A stretch of DNA of 64,000 nucleotides from Allobosea sp. (lineage in GTDB: Bacteria > Pseudomonadota > Alphaproteobacteria > Rhizobiales > Beijerinckiaceae). The position numbers were made by a program, and so were the translations under genes. Shown here piece by piece: positions 8,851 to 16,668 of this stretch. Within the stretch, counting starts at the first letter, position 1. Every line of letters starts with the position of its first letter. The stretch is from the NCBI GenBank assembly GCA_024231975.1, contig JAAEQB010000050.1, forward strand, positions 124,001 to 188,000, in the 5' to 3' direction. The notes under the pieces are model-generated. The model saw only the letters and a program-made list of their open reading frames with translations, made no database searches and was not told the DNA's origin.

Positions 8851-9236
8851 GGGCGGGCTCCCGGCGTCGTCGCGGTGTTGCTCTTACGATCCCTGGGGGT
8901 CTCGGTCGGCAGGCCGAGGCCGAGGTCCTCCAGCTTGCGGCCGATCGAATCGACCTTCGGCCCGCGATTGGGGATGTCCGACAGCCGCACCATCTGCGTG
9001 ATCTGCAGCGGCTGCAGGTCGAGATGCTTGTCGGCCAGCGCCTGCAGCCGCTCCGGGCGGTTGAGGAACTGCCACTCGGCCTTCAGCACGGCGATCGCTT
9101 CGCGCTCGCGCTGGGCCTTGGCCTTGAGCTTCTGCAGTTGCTCGGCCTGCAGCGTCGTCTCGTACTTGATCGAGTAGGCATAGAGCGCCGAGGAAACCAG
9201 CGCGCCGATGGCGATGATGTGCAAGAGCTTGATCAC
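8847..9236 (-). CDS. ftsL: cell division protein FtsL
   Basis: A 129-residue bitopic protein. One N-terminal membrane segment (residues about 4-22, LLHIIAIGALVSSALYAY) is followed by a heptad-rich, charged coiled-coil region (about 28-60) and a periplasmic tail rich in Pro and Arg. FtsL forms the FtsQLB complex that activates septal synthesis by FtsW and FtsI. Sequence conservation is weak in this family, so the call leans on topology and on its place between rsmH and ftsI. The start codon is GTG, two bases after the rsmH stop. Confidence 0.88.
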   Translation of the reverse strand: MIKLLHIIAIGALVSSALYAYSIKYETTLQAEQLQKLKAKAQREREAIAVLKAEWQFLNRPERLQALADKHLDLQPLQITQMVRLSDIPNRGPKVDSIGRKLEDLGLGLPTETPRDRKSNTATTPGARP

Positions 9237-9238
9237 GC

Positions 9239-10243
9239 TCAGCTCCTCCGGCGGGTTTGCGGCGCGGGAACGACGGCGAGGCCGACGAGGTCGGGATCGG
9301 GCGCGCGCGGCGGCGCCTCGGTCCGCTCGGCGGCGCGCAATTTGGCCGAGCGGGCGCGCGGATTGGCCCTGGTCTCGGCCGCGGATGGCGCGACCGGCCC
9401 CTTGGTGACCAGCTTGAACGTCGCCTGCGGCGCGGTCGTCGCCGGAGCATGGCGCGAGCCACCCGGCGCTCGGCCCGAGCGCTCGGCGAAGAACTGCTTG
9501 ACGATCCGGTCCTCGAGCGAATGGAAGGTAACGACGGAGAGCCGCCCGCCCGGCCCGAGCGCGGCTTCGGCGCCGTGCAGCGCCCGGACCAGCTCGCAGA
9601 GCTCGTCGTTGACCGCGATGCGCAGGCCCTGGAAGGTCCGCGTCGCCGGATGGGCGCCGCCCGGCTCGCCCCGGACGATGCCGGCGACGAGGTCGGCGAG
9701 CTGCTTGGTCGTGGTGATCGGCGCCTTGCGCCGGGCCTCGACGATGGCGCGGGCGACGGCGCGCGAGCGCCGCTCTTCGCCGTAATGATAGATGATGTTG
9801 GCGAGCACGCCCTCATCGGCCTCGTTGACGAGCTCGGCCGCGCTCTGGCCGCCCGCCTCCATCCGCATGTCGAGCGGCCCGTCATAGCGGAACGAGAAGC
9901 CACGCTGGGCCTGGTCGAGCTGCATCGAGGAGACGCCGATGTCGAGCACGACACCGTCGAGCGGCGTCATCTTGAAGCGCTCGGCCTCTTCCGCCAGCGC
10001 GCCGAAGCGTGCCTCCGCCAGGGTCAGCCGCCCGCCCATCGCCGCGACAAGGCCGGCGCCACCGGTGATCGCACTCGGATCACGGTCGAGCGCGAGCAAT
10101 GTCGCCTTCGGCTCGCGCTCCAAGAGCGCACGCGAATAGCCGCCGGCGCCGAAGGTGCCGTCGAGATAGCGGCCACCAGCCTTGAGAGCGAGCGCGTCGA
10201 GAGCCTCGTCCATCAGAACGGGGATATGCGGTTCGCTGCTCAT
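9239..10243 (-). CDS. rsmH: 16S rRNA (cytosine-1402-N4)-methyltransferase RsmH
   Basis: A 334-residue SAM-dependent methyltransferase that modifies C1402 in the ribosomal P site. The N-terminus HIPVLMDEAL and the SAM-binding YLDGTFGAGGYSRALL are diagnostic. Further motifs are DIGVSSMQLD, RGFSFRYDGPLDMRM and VTFHSLEDRIVK. I start at the ATG at 10243 because it gives this canonical N-terminus and overlaps the mraZ stop by four bases; the frame stays open far upstream, but that part lies antisense to the promoter and inside mraZ. The C-terminus is Arg/Pro-rich and somewhat extended. Confidence 0.97.
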   Translation of the reverse strand: MSSEPHIPVLMDEALDALALKAGGRYLDGTFGAGGYSRALLEREPKATLLALDRDPSAITGGAGLVAAMGGRLTLAEARFGALAEEAERFKMTPLDGVVLDIGVSSMQLDQAQRGFSFRYDGPLDMRMEAGGQSAAELVNEADEGVLANIIYHYGEERRSRAVARAIVEARRKAPITTTKQLADLVAGIVRGEPGGAHPATRTFQGLRIAVNDELCELVRALHGAEAALGPGGRLSVVTFHSLEDRIVKQFFAERSGRAPGGSRHAPATTAPQATFKLVTKGPVAPSAAETRANPRARSAKLRAAERTEAPPRAPDPDLVGLAVVPAPQTRRRS

Positions 10244-10695
10244 GCCGGCCTCGCGCCCAATGTCCGCCGGACGTCGCGCAGCTTCGCCCTGGCCTCTTCG
10301 AGATGCGCCTTGAAGCGCTCCGGCTCCCAGATCTGGAACTTGTGGCCCTGCCCGACGAAGGTGACGGTATCGCCGATGCCGGCATGCGCCTTCAGCGTCT
10401 CGCTCAGCATGATCCGCCCTTCCGGATCGACCTTCAACACCTCGGAGGTGCCGTTCAGCGCCGTCGAGAGCGACTCCCACTCCTCCGAGAACGGCGAGAA
10501 GCGCGACAGGATCTCGTCGATCGTCGCGCGGAGCGCATGGCCGCCGCAGTCGAGACTGAACTGGTCGAGCGCCGGATAGACGTAGAGCCCCTCGTAGCCA
10601 TCCTTCGCCAGCACGGCACGGAACGGAGCCGGGATCGAGACCCGCCCCTTGGCATCGAGCCTGTTGGTGAAATGGGAGACGAAGCGGTCCGTCAA
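10240..10695 (-). CDS. mraZ: transcriptional regulator MraZ
   Basis: A 151-residue protein with two AbrB-like SpoVT domains: the first has LDAKGRVSIPAPFR (residues 13-26), the second VDPEGRIMLSETL (about 89-101). MraZ binds its own promoter and tunes the dcw operon; rsmH often counteracts it. The apparent start is TTG at 10695, supported by a GGAGG ribosome site five bases upstream (10701-10705) and by the conserved N-terminus DRFVSHFTNRLDAKG. No ATG suits as well. It is the first gene of the operon. Confidence 0.95.
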   Translation of the reverse strand: MTDRFVSHFTNRLDAKGRVSIPAPFRAVLAKDGYEGLYVYPALDQFSLDCGGHALRATIDEILSRFSPFSEEWESLSTALNGTSEVLKVDPEGRIMLSETLKAHAGIGDTVTFVGQGHKFQIWEPERFKAHLEEARAKLRDVRRTLGARPA

Positions 10696-10855
10696 CGCCG
10701 CCTCCAGGTCGGACTTCCAGCCGCGCCACCGGGGCGCGAAGCGAGCCGGCAGGAACCGGCGATCGATACTCCCGCCGATCCCGGCATGGCGGGGCCGTCA
10801 GCCAGGATCCGCGCGGCACACGGGCCCTGACTTGGTGCTTGCCTGTCGGTCTCGA

Positions 10856-10895
10856 CGGGATGATTTGGGATAGCATGGGATAATATGGGCGTCAA
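10856..10895 (-). promoter_or_regulatory. mraZ operon promoter with four MraZ boxes
   Basis: On the plus strand, boxes occur with an exact 10-base period: CGGGA (10856-10860), TGGGA (10866-10870), TGGGA (10876-10880) and TGGGC (10886-10890), each separated by five bases. MraZ is known to bind TGGGN repeats with N5 spacers. On the minus strand a TTGACG -35 (10895-10890) and a TATCCC -10 candidate (10872-10867) stand 17 bases apart, so the boxes overlap the promoter and bound MraZ should block polymerase. A leader of roughly 165 bases would precede mraZ. The rest of the gap to the ohrR end (10896-11080) has no gene I can see. Confidence 0.75.
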
Positions 10896-11051
10896 CGGAT
10901 CCAACGCTGCGGACGCGGGTCTGCCCGAGCCTGCGGACATCACAGCCCGTTAAGGTTAACTATCCGTAAAGACGAAGATTTTGGCGCGCGAAACCCGGCA
11001 CGTAGCGCTTCTTCAGCCGGCCGGCTGAACCAAGCTGGGCGGAAATATTTT

Positions 11052-11074
11052 CAGGGCAGCTGGGCCCTGCCCTG
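11052..11074 (-). terminator. hairpin downstream of ohrR
   Basis: A perfect eight-base stem CAGGGCAG/CTGCCCTG with a seven-base loop, seven bases past the ohrR stop codon. On the minus strand it is followed by AAAATATTT, so there is no clean U-tract. A terminator is plausible, not certain. Confidence 0.4.
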
Positions 11075-11080
11075 CCGGCT

Positions 11081-11545
11081 TCAATCCTCGGCCATCGCCC
11101 GGCGCAGCAGCGCCTCGCGCAGAGCCTGGACATCGCCGAGTAGGCGTCCCGCCGGGACGCCGCTGTCCTCGACGGCGCACGGCACCGGATTGGGCGCGCT
11201 GCCCGCCTTCTCGCGCAGGCCTTGGCCGGCTTCGGTCAGCTCGACCAGCACCTGGCGCTCATCCTCACGGCCGCGCTTGCGCAGGATCAGGCCATTGCCT
11301 TCCAAGCGCTTCAGCAGCGGCGTCAGCGTGCCGGAGTCGAGCCCCAATCGCTCGCCGATCGCCTTGACGCTCTGGCCGTCCTGCTCCCACAGCACGAGCA
11401 TGACCAGATATTGCGGATAGGTTAGCCCGAGCTCGGCCAGAAATGGCCGATAGGCCCGGTTGAAGGCATGGGCGGCCGAATAGACCGCAAAGCAGATCTG
11501 CTCGTCGAGCCCGCGTACCAATGGCGCCTTCGCATTTTTCGTCAT
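11081..11545 (-). CDS. ohrR: MarR-family organic peroxide sensor OhrR
   Basis: A 154-residue winged-helix repressor. The N-terminal LDEQICFAVYSA contains Cys18, the reactive cysteine that OhrR oxidises on contact with organic hydroperoxides, which releases it from DNA. The wing region RKRGREDERQVLVELTEAG is typical of MarR. The start is the ATG at 11545 (MTKNAKAPLV), which matches the family; an upstream in-frame start would add eight unlikely residues. It is transcribed divergently from ohr across 231 bases that contain two palindromic operators. Confidence 0.93.
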   Translation of the reverse strand: MTKNAKAPLVRGLDEQICFAVYSAAHAFNRAYRPFLAELGLTYPQYLVMLVLWEQDGQSVKAIGERLGLDSGTLTPLLKRLEGNGLILRKRGREDERQVLVELTEAGQGLREKAGSAPNPVPCAVEDSGVPAGRLLGDVQALREALLRRAMAED

Positions 11546-11705
11546 GGCCCTGCCGTCAGTTGAGCGCATCCTGACCCGTCAGGGAGGGGAAGCGATCCAA
11601 TCGGGTTGGAACAACCCGCTGTTGGAATAGTCTCCCCTCCAACGGACCCAAGATACTCTTTCATCGCACCGCGCGCCGCCCTGTTCACGGAAATGTGAAT
11701 TGCAG

Positions 11706-11725
11706 ACAATTCAATTGTGCACAAT
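11706..11725. promoter_or_regulatory. OhrR operators between ohrR and ohr
   Basis: Two overlapping palindromes: ACAATT-C-AATTGT (11706-11718) and ATTGTGCACAAT (11714-11725). The known OhrR site consists of TACAATT/AATTGTA half sites. The first is a perfect match in its core. Their place between the divergent genes fits joint control of both. Confidence 0.75.
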
Positions 11726-11776
11726 CTAATTCCCATCAACCACGGCGGACGGCCCGCCCCAGCAAGGAGAGCAGAG

Positions 11777-12202
11777 ATGAAGATCCTCTACACCGCCCAT
11801 GGTTCCGCCACCGGTGGCCGCGAAGGCCAGGCCGCGACCGACACCGGCAACGTCAAGCTCGTGCTGAACACCCCGAAGGAGCTCGGCGGCGGTGGCGGCG
11901 ACGGCACCAATCCCGAGCAGCTCTTCGCCATGGGCTATTCCGCCTGCTTCCTCGGCGCGCTGAAGTTCGCCGCCGGCAAGGAGGGGGTGAAGATCCCGGA
12001 GGACGCCCGCGTCAGCGCTGATGTCGGCATCGGCCCGCGCGATGACGGCAAGGGCTTCGGCATCGCCGCCAAGCTGACGATCTCGGCGCCCGGCATCGAC
12101 AAGGCCAAGCTCGAGGACCTCGTCCAGAAGGCCCACATCGTCTGCCCGTATTCGGACGCGACCCGGGGCAATATCGACGTCCAGCTGACGGTTGCGGCCT
12201 GA
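11777..12202 (+). CDS. ohr: organic hydroperoxide resistance protein Ohr
   Basis: A 141-residue thiol peroxidase of the OsmC/Ohr family that reduces organic and fatty-acid hydroperoxides. Both catalytic cysteines are present: C57 in YSACFLGAL and C123 in HIVCPYSDATRGN. N-terminal YTAHGSATGGREG is typical of Ohr rather than OsmC. The ATG at 11777 has an AAGGAG site eight bases upstream; longer in-frame starts would run into the OhrR operators. Expression is expected to rise when OhrR is oxidised. Confidence 0.96.
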   Translation: MKILYTAHGSATGGREGQAATDTGNVKLVLNTPKELGGGGGDGTNPEQLFAMGYSACFLGALKFAAGKEGVKIPEDARVSADVGIGPRDDGKGFGIAAKLTISAPGIDKAKLEDLVQKAHIVCPYSDATRGNIDVQLTVAA

Positions 12203-12222
12203 CCCTGCGCAACCCATCTGAT

Positions 12223-12252
12223 CCTCACGGCCGGGCATCCCTCCGGCCGTGA
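12223..12252. terminator. strong hairpin downstream of ohr
   Basis: A perfect 11-base stem (CTCACGGCCGG and its complement) with an eight-base loop, 20 bases after the ohr stop. No T-tract follows, so it may be a terminator of the weak type, an RNA 3' stabiliser, or a repeat. Confidence 0.45.
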
Positions 12253-12318
12253 GACGATGTGGCCCGTCTTGGCGAGCATCGTTTCCGGAGCCGCAATTTC
12301 AGCTTCTGGAACACTCCC

Positions 12319-13272
12319 ATGATCGATCGCCGCCATTTCCTCGCAGCGGCCGCGGCCACTGCGCTCGCGCCCGTTCTGCCGGCCGCAGCCCGCGCGCTCC
12401 TCTCCGGCAACCAGGTGCCGGGCATCTATCGCCGCAAGCTCGGCGATCTCGAGATCACCGCGATCCTCGACGGCTACGTCCCGCTCGGCGCCAAATCCTT
12501 CAGCAGCGCCGACCCGGCGACTATCGGCCAGCTCGTCGCCGGCGCTGGCCTCGACGAGAGCCTGCCGACCTCGGTGAACGCCTTCGTCGTCAACAGCAAG
12601 GACCGGACCTATCTGATCGACTCCGGCTCGGGCGCCTGGAACGGCATGGGCAACACCATGGGCCGGGCCGAGGCCAATCTGCGCGCCGCCGGCATCGAGC
12701 CGGCGCAGATCGACATGATCATCCTGACCCATGCCCATCCCGACCATCACGAAGGCCTGCTGACGGCCGAGAAGACCGCGCGCTTCCCCAATGCCGAGCT
12801 TGTTATCCACGAGACGGAATACGCCTTCTGGCACGATGACGGCATCCTCAGCCAGGCGCCGGCCGAAGCGAAGCCGTTCTTCGCCTCCGCCCGCGGCGCT
12901 CTCGCGCCCTATGCCGCTCGCACCCGCAAGGTGAAGGCGGGCGAGGTCGCGCCCGGCCTGACGCTCGAACATGCCCCCGGCCATACGCCGGGCCACAGCA
13001 TCCTGCGGCTGTCCTCGGGCAACCAGCAGCTCCTGCTTGTCGGCGACAGCATCCACAATGTCGTGCTGCAGACGGCCCAGCCCGAGATCACCTTCGTGTT
13101 CGACACCGACGGCAAGCAGGCCGCGGCCTCGCGCCGGCGCGTGCTCGACATGGCGGCGGCGGACAAGCTCGTGTTCACCGGAGCGCACATGCCCTTCCCC
13201 GGCTTCGGCAGGGTGAGCAAGGAGGGCAACGGCTACCGCTTCGCCACGGCGGAATGGAGCTACACGCTCTGA
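12319..13272 (+). CDS. secreted metallo-beta-lactamase-fold hydrolase
   Basis: A 317-residue protein. The N-terminus (MIDRRHFLAAAAATALAP) has a twin-arginine-like start and an alanine-rich hydrophobic stretch, so export to the periplasm, perhaps by Tat, is likely. The zinc motif T137-H-A-H-P-D-H-H is intact, and later ligands are visible in PGHTPGHS and VGDSIHN. Close relatives are annotated as generic MBL-fold hydrolases; substrate is unknown. I chose the ATG at 12319 because it yields the signal sequence; upstream codons in frame add 20 non-conserved residues. A bidirectional terminator follows. Confidence 0.85.
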   Translation: MIDRRHFLAAAAATALAPVLPAAARALLSGNQVPGIYRRKLGDLEITAILDGYVPLGAKSFSSADPATIGQLVAGAGLDESLPTSVNAFVVNSKDRTYLIDSGSGAWNGMGNTMGRAEANLRAAGIEPAQIDMIILTHAHPDHHEGLLTAEKTARFPNAELVIHETEYAFWHDDGILSQAPAEAKPFFASARGALAPYAARTRKVKAGEVAPGLTLEHAPGHTPGHSILRLSSGNQQLLLVGDSIHNVVLQTAQPEITFVFDTDGKQAAASRRRVLDMAAADKLVFTGAHMPFPGFGRVSKEGNGYRFATAEWSYTL

Positions 13273-13292
13273 TCGCGGCGCCCACAAACACG

Positions 13293-13320
13293 AAAGGGCC
13301 GGGATTGCTCCCGGCCCTTT
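13293..13320. terminator. bidirectional intrinsic terminator
   Basis: A 12-base perfect stem (AAAGGGCCGGGA and its complement) with a four-base loop TTGC. A run of T follows on the plus strand, and the complement of the leading AAA serves the minus strand. It separates the MBL gene from the 3' end of rnpB and could end both transcripts. Confidence 0.85.
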
Positions 13321-13332
13321 TCGTATCAGAAG

Positions 13333-13733
13333 GGGTGCCAGCCGGCCTGTAAGCCGGGTTCTGGACGGCCGGGAGATCGCTCCCCCGACGTGACGGCCAT
13401 TCCTCTGGGACACGCATCGCTGCGTGCCTCGAGCAACCAACCCGGACGACTGGACCTGGAAACCGGCCCCTCCTCCCTTGCGGGCGAGCATCGTCCCTAT
13501 TCGGTTTTGCTCCCGGTGGGGCTTGCCATGCCGTCCCCGTTGCCGGGTCCGCGGTGCGCTCTTACCGCACCTTTTCACCCTTACCGCACACCGAAGCGCG
13601 CGGCGGTTCGATCTCTGTGGCGCTTTCCCTGGGGTCGCCCCCGCCGGACGTTATCCGGCACCGTGTTTCCGTGGAGCCCGGACTTTCCTCCCCTGACGAA
13701 GCAGGAGCGGCCGTCCGGCCGACTGGCGGGCTC
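13333..13733 (-). ncRNA. rnpB: RNase P RNA, class A
   Basis: On the minus strand the conserved 5' core GAGGAAAGTCCGGGCTCC occurs just after 13695 and the 3' core ACCCGGCTTACAGGCCGGCT ends near 13336. The P1 helix pairs GCCAGTCGG (about 13727-13719) with CCGGCTGGC (about 13344-13336). The internal GGGAGCAAAACCGAATAGG and GACCCCAGGGAAAG-type segments match alphaproteobacterial RNase P RNA. This catalytic RNA matures tRNA 5' ends. Exact ends are estimated from the P1 pairing. Apparent reading frames across it are spurious. Confidence 0.95.
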
Positions 13734-13784
13734 CCTGTGCGCCGGAAAGGCCGGAGCCGTCAAGCAGGAGCGGTGGATGGCAGG

Positions 13785-14450
13785 TCAGTTGCTGGCGGAG
13801 ATGGTGTGTGCGCTGCCGGAGATGCTGCGGACCTTGGCGCAATAGGTGCGGTTGGCGCCGCTCATGCGATTGGCCAGATGGCCGCTCTGATACTTCATCA
13901 CGGTGCGGCAGGTGTCGCCGCCGGCGAGGCGATAGGCCTGGCCAAGATATTTCATGCCGTAGCGGGCATTGGTCTCGGCATCGAGCAGGCCGGAAGCACC
14001 GCCGGCATAGCCGACGCCCCGCGCCGTCTGATGGCGGATCTGCATCAGGCCGAAATTGCCGGCATGGGCCGCACGCGGGTTGTAGCGGCTCTCGACCCGG
14101 ACCACCGCGTCGGCCAACGCGAACGGCACGCCATTGGCGGCGGCATGGCGGGCGACCAGCGCACGCAGGCCCTCCGAACCGGCCGGCGCCGCGAGCGGCT
14201 TGCGGGCCTCGCGCACGCCCCTCTCGGCCTTCGCCGAGGCCTTGCGCCCGCCCTTCGTCTCGGCGGTCTCCGGGGTCGCCACTTGCGAATCCTGGCCCTG
14301 CTCGGCAGCGGCGGCCTGGCGCCTGATTTCGGCCTCTCGCACGATGAAGGCGCGGGCGTCGGTCTCGACGTTCACCTGGGCAAAAGCGGGTTGAAGAAAG
14401 GCCAGGCAAATCGCGAAGGCGGCGCAGCCGCTACCAGAGATTTTCATCAT
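13785..14450 (-). CDS. secreted lytic transglycosylase (SLT domain)
   Basis: A 221-residue protein with a signal peptide (residues 1-24, ending QPAFA). A charged, Ala-rich linker (25-90) precedes an SLT-type lysozyme-like domain. The catalytic glutamate is in VVRVESRYNP and the substrate groove motif is NFGLMQIRHQTARG. It would cleave the glycan backbone of peptidoglycan in the periplasm. Small enzymes of this kind often work with envelope machines, but no such genes lie next to it. Two tandem ATG codons offer equivalent starts. Confidence 0.9.
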   Translation of the reverse strand: MMKISGSGCAAFAICLAFLQPAFAQVNVETDARAFIVREAEIRRQAAAAEQGQDSQVATPETAETKGGRKASAKAERGVREARKPLAAPAGSEGLRALVARHAAANGVPFALADAVVRVESRYNPRAAHAGNFGLMQIRHQTARGVGYAGGASGLLDAETNARYGMKYLGQAYRLAGGDTCRTVMKYQSGHLANRMSGANRTYCAKVRSISGSAHTISASN

Positions 14451-14673
14451 GCAGGGGAAGCCTCATCTATCGGAGAAAGCCAAAAACGGTGCGGCGAAAT
14501 GATAGATGAATGTGACAACAATCTGGCCGATACGAACAAATTTCGACTGATTCCGAAAGAAGAACGATTACTTTAGCCTCGGTTCGAAAGCAGTAATTAT
14601 CATGTATTGAACGGCGGAACGATTCATCCTCACGGGCGTTGACGCAGTCATGGCGGCAGGCCAAATCATCGCC

Positions 14674-14704
14674 GCATTGCGACCGCAATTACCGGTCGCA
14701 ATGC
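14674..14704. promoter_or_regulatory. perfect hairpin in the 314-base gap before the lipoprotein gene
   Basis: A 12-base perfect inverted repeat (GCATTGCGACCG and its complement) with a seven-base spacer, 60 bases upstream of the lipoprotein start. It could be an operator or a leader hairpin. The surrounding gap 14451-14764 is A/T-richer than the genes around it and shows no other feature I can name. Confidence 0.45.
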
Positions 14705-14764
14705 AATAAAGTCGGCTCCGGCCGAGACCGTGCTGCTGGATGCGACCCGCGAAGGGGGAACGAG

Positions 14765-15067
14765 ATGAAGAAGTTGATCGCAATGGCGGCTGTCGCAGTG
14801 GCGCTCGGCGCCTGCACGCCGCATGAGGAACGCGTCGGCGGCGGTGCCGTGCTCGGCGCAGCGACGGGCGCCGTCATCGGCGGGCTCGCGACCGGCCGCG
14901 CCGGCGGAGCCCTCGCCGGAGCGGCGATCGGCGGCGCCAGCGGCGCCATCATCGGCTCGGCCACCTCGCCCTATCGCCGCGGCGGCTACTATTATGACGA
15001 CGGCTATTACGGCGGCTGCCCCTATGGCTATTATCGCGACCGCTGGGGCCAGCTGTATTGCCGCTGA
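14765..15067 (+). CDS. small glycine-zipper lipoprotein
   Basis: A 100-residue lipoprotein. The signal peptide (MKKLIAMAAVAVALGAC) ends in a lipobox LGAC with Cys18. Residues about 27-62 form a glycine-zipper stretch with GxxxG and AxxxG spacing, as in outer-membrane 17-kDa-antigen-like proteins. The C-terminus is rich in Tyr and Gly and has two further cysteines. It is probably anchored in the outer membrane; function is unknown. The start has a GAAGGGGGAACG ribosome-binding stretch upstream. Confidence 0.82.
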   Translation: MKKLIAMAAVAVALGACTPHEERVGGGAVLGAATGAVIGGLATGRAGGALAGAAIGGASGAIIGSATSPYRRGGYYYDDGYYGGCPYGYYRDRWGQLYCR

Positions 15068-15122
15068 GCCGGTTGCATTCTACGCAGGAGCCGCGGCCGA
15101 TCCGGCCGTGGCTGGATGAACG

Positions 15123-15869
15123 ATGACCTCATCATTCTGGGGGCTTCTGGGCGGCGGTGGCCTTGGCTTCGCGCTGGGCGGGCCGCTTGGCGCGCTCGTC
15201 GGCGCGCTCGCCGGGCACGTCCTGATCGACCGCGAGGGCGCACTCTTCGGCCCTGCCCCCAAGCAGTTGATCTTCACCACCGGGCTCGTCGCGCTCGCCG
15301 CCAAGATGGCGCGCGCCGACGGGGTGGTGACGCGTGAGGAGATCGCCGCCTTCGAGCGCATCGTCGAGGTGCCGGAGGAGCAGAAGGCCCAGGTCGAGCG
15401 CCTGTTCGACCTCGCCAAGCAGACCAGCGACGGCTTCGAGGCCTATGCCCAGCAGATCGCCGAGGCCTTCCGCGACGAACCGGCCTTGCTGGAGGACGTG
15501 CTCGACGGCCTGTTCCTGATCGCCGCCGCCGACGGCGCGATCCATGAGCGCGAGCACGCCTATCTGCGCGACGTCGCCACCATCTTCGCCATCGACGAGG
15601 CCGGCTTCGCCCGCATCGAGGCGCGGCATCTGCGCCGCCGCGACGATCCCTATCTCGTGCTCGGCGCCAGCCGCGAGATGAGCGACGGCGAGCTCAAGCA
15701 GCTGCATCGCCGCCTCGTCCTGGAGAACCATCCCGATCGCGAGATCGCCCGCGGCCTGCCCGAAGAAGCGGTCTGCATCGCGACGCGCCGTCTTGCCTCG
15801 ATCAACGCCGCCTGGGACGCGATCGAAAAGGAGCGCGGCATCGGCCGCAAGGAGCCCGAACCGGCGTGA
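15123..15869 (+). CDS. DjlA-like protein: TerB domain plus J domain
   Basis: A 248-residue protein. The glycine-rich N-terminus (residues 6-34) resembles the membrane-inserted segment of DjlA. A TerB-like helical domain (about 50-165) has the paired acidic repeats KMARADGVVTREEI and IAAADGAIHEREH. A C-terminal J domain (about 180-240) keeps the HPD motif in LENHPDRE, needed to stimulate DnaK. It is a membrane-tethered DnaK co-chaperone candidate. Its stop codon overlaps the GTG start of the amidase gene by four bases. Confidence 0.85.
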   Translation: MTSSFWGLLGGGGLGFALGGPLGALVGALAGHVLIDREGALFGPAPKQLIFTTGLVALAAKMARADGVVTREEIAAFERIVEVPEEQKAQVERLFDLAKQTSDGFEAYAQQIAEAFRDEPALLEDVLDGLFLIAAADGAIHEREHAYLRDVATIFAIDEAGFARIEARHLRRRDDPYLVLGASREMSDGELKQLHRRLVLENHPDREIARGLPEEAVCIATRRLASINAAWDAIEKERGIGRKEPEPA

Positions 15870-16654
15870 GCCTCACCCTCGCACCTGACAGCCGCTTCGC
15901 CGCCAAGGTCTTCCCCTCGCCCAATCATGGCGAGCGCAAATTCCGCGACGGCTCGACAGGGCGCCGGCCCGATACGCTGATCCTGCACTACACCGGCATG
16001 GCCGATGCCGGCGAGGCGCTGCAGTGGCTGTGCAACCCGGCCTCGCAGGTCTCCTCGCATTACTTCGTCTTCGAGAACGGCCACATCCTCCAGCTTGTGC
16101 CGGAGGAGCGCCGCGCCTGGCATGCCGGCGCCTCGCACTGGGCCGGCGAGACCGACCTCAACTCGGCCTCGATCGGCATCGAGATCGCCCATCCCGGCCA
16201 TCCCGCCGGCTTGCCCGATTTTCCCGAGGCGCAGATCGCCGCGACGCTCAACCTCTGCCGCGACATTTGCGAACGCTGGCAGATCCCGCCCGAGCGGGTT
16301 CTCGCCCATTCCGACATCGCCCCCGGTCGCAAGATCGATCCCGGCGAGAAATTCCCCTGGCGCCGCTTCGCCGAGGGCGGCGTCGGCCTCTGGACCGAGC
16401 CGGCGCCGATCAAGGGCGGCCGCTTCTTCGCCCGCGGCGATGCCGGCCCGCCGGTCGAGGCGCTGCAGGCGATGTTCGCCATGCTCGGCTACGGCGTTGC
16501 GGTCGACGGCAGCTATGACGAGCGTTTCGAGGCGGTCGTCGCTGCCTTCCAGCGTCATTGGCGGCCGGACAAGGTCGACGGCGTCGCCGACGGCTCAACC
16601 ATCACCACGCTGCGCGACCTCCTGGCGCTGACCCAGAACGCCCGGACAGGCTGA
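15866..16654 (+). CDS. N-acetylmuramoyl-L-alanine amidase, AmiD-like
   Basis: A 262-residue Amidase_2 enzyme that cuts the bond between MurNAc and the peptide. Zinc ligands are visible in LILHYTG and in AHSDIAPGRKIDPG. The C-terminus (about 190-255) is a peptidoglycan-binding-type domain with LGYGVAVDGSYDERFEAVVAAFQRHW. There is no obvious signal peptide in this reading, so it could act on recycled muropeptides in the cytoplasm or be exported by another route. The GTG start overlaps the djlA-like stop. Confidence 0.88.
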   Translation: MSLTLAPDSRFAAKVFPSPNHGERKFRDGSTGRRPDTLILHYTGMADAGEALQWLCNPASQVSSHYFVFENGHILQLVPEERRAWHAGASHWAGETDLNSASIGIEIAHPGHPAGLPDFPEAQIAATLNLCRDICERWQIPPERVLAHSDIAPGRKIDPGEKFPWRRFAEGGVGLWTEPAPIKGGRFFARGDAGPPVEALQAMFAMLGYGVAVDGSYDERFEAVVAAFQRHWRPDKVDGVADGSTITTLRDLLALTQNARTG

Positions 16655-16668
16655 GCCTCCGCCCCTTC

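Noticed and set aside
6859..9177. 772-codon open frame opposite ftsI
   Set aside because: Antisense shadow of ftsI; no recognisable motif and it begins in repeat DNA.
10244..10876. Upstream extension of the rsmH frame over mraZ
   Set aside because: It would overlap the whole mraZ gene; ATG 10243 gives the exact RsmH N-terminus and an ATGA overlap.
13390..13845. Open frames across the RNase P RNA gene
   Set aside because: The sequence matches conserved RNase P RNA cores; protein readings show no domain.
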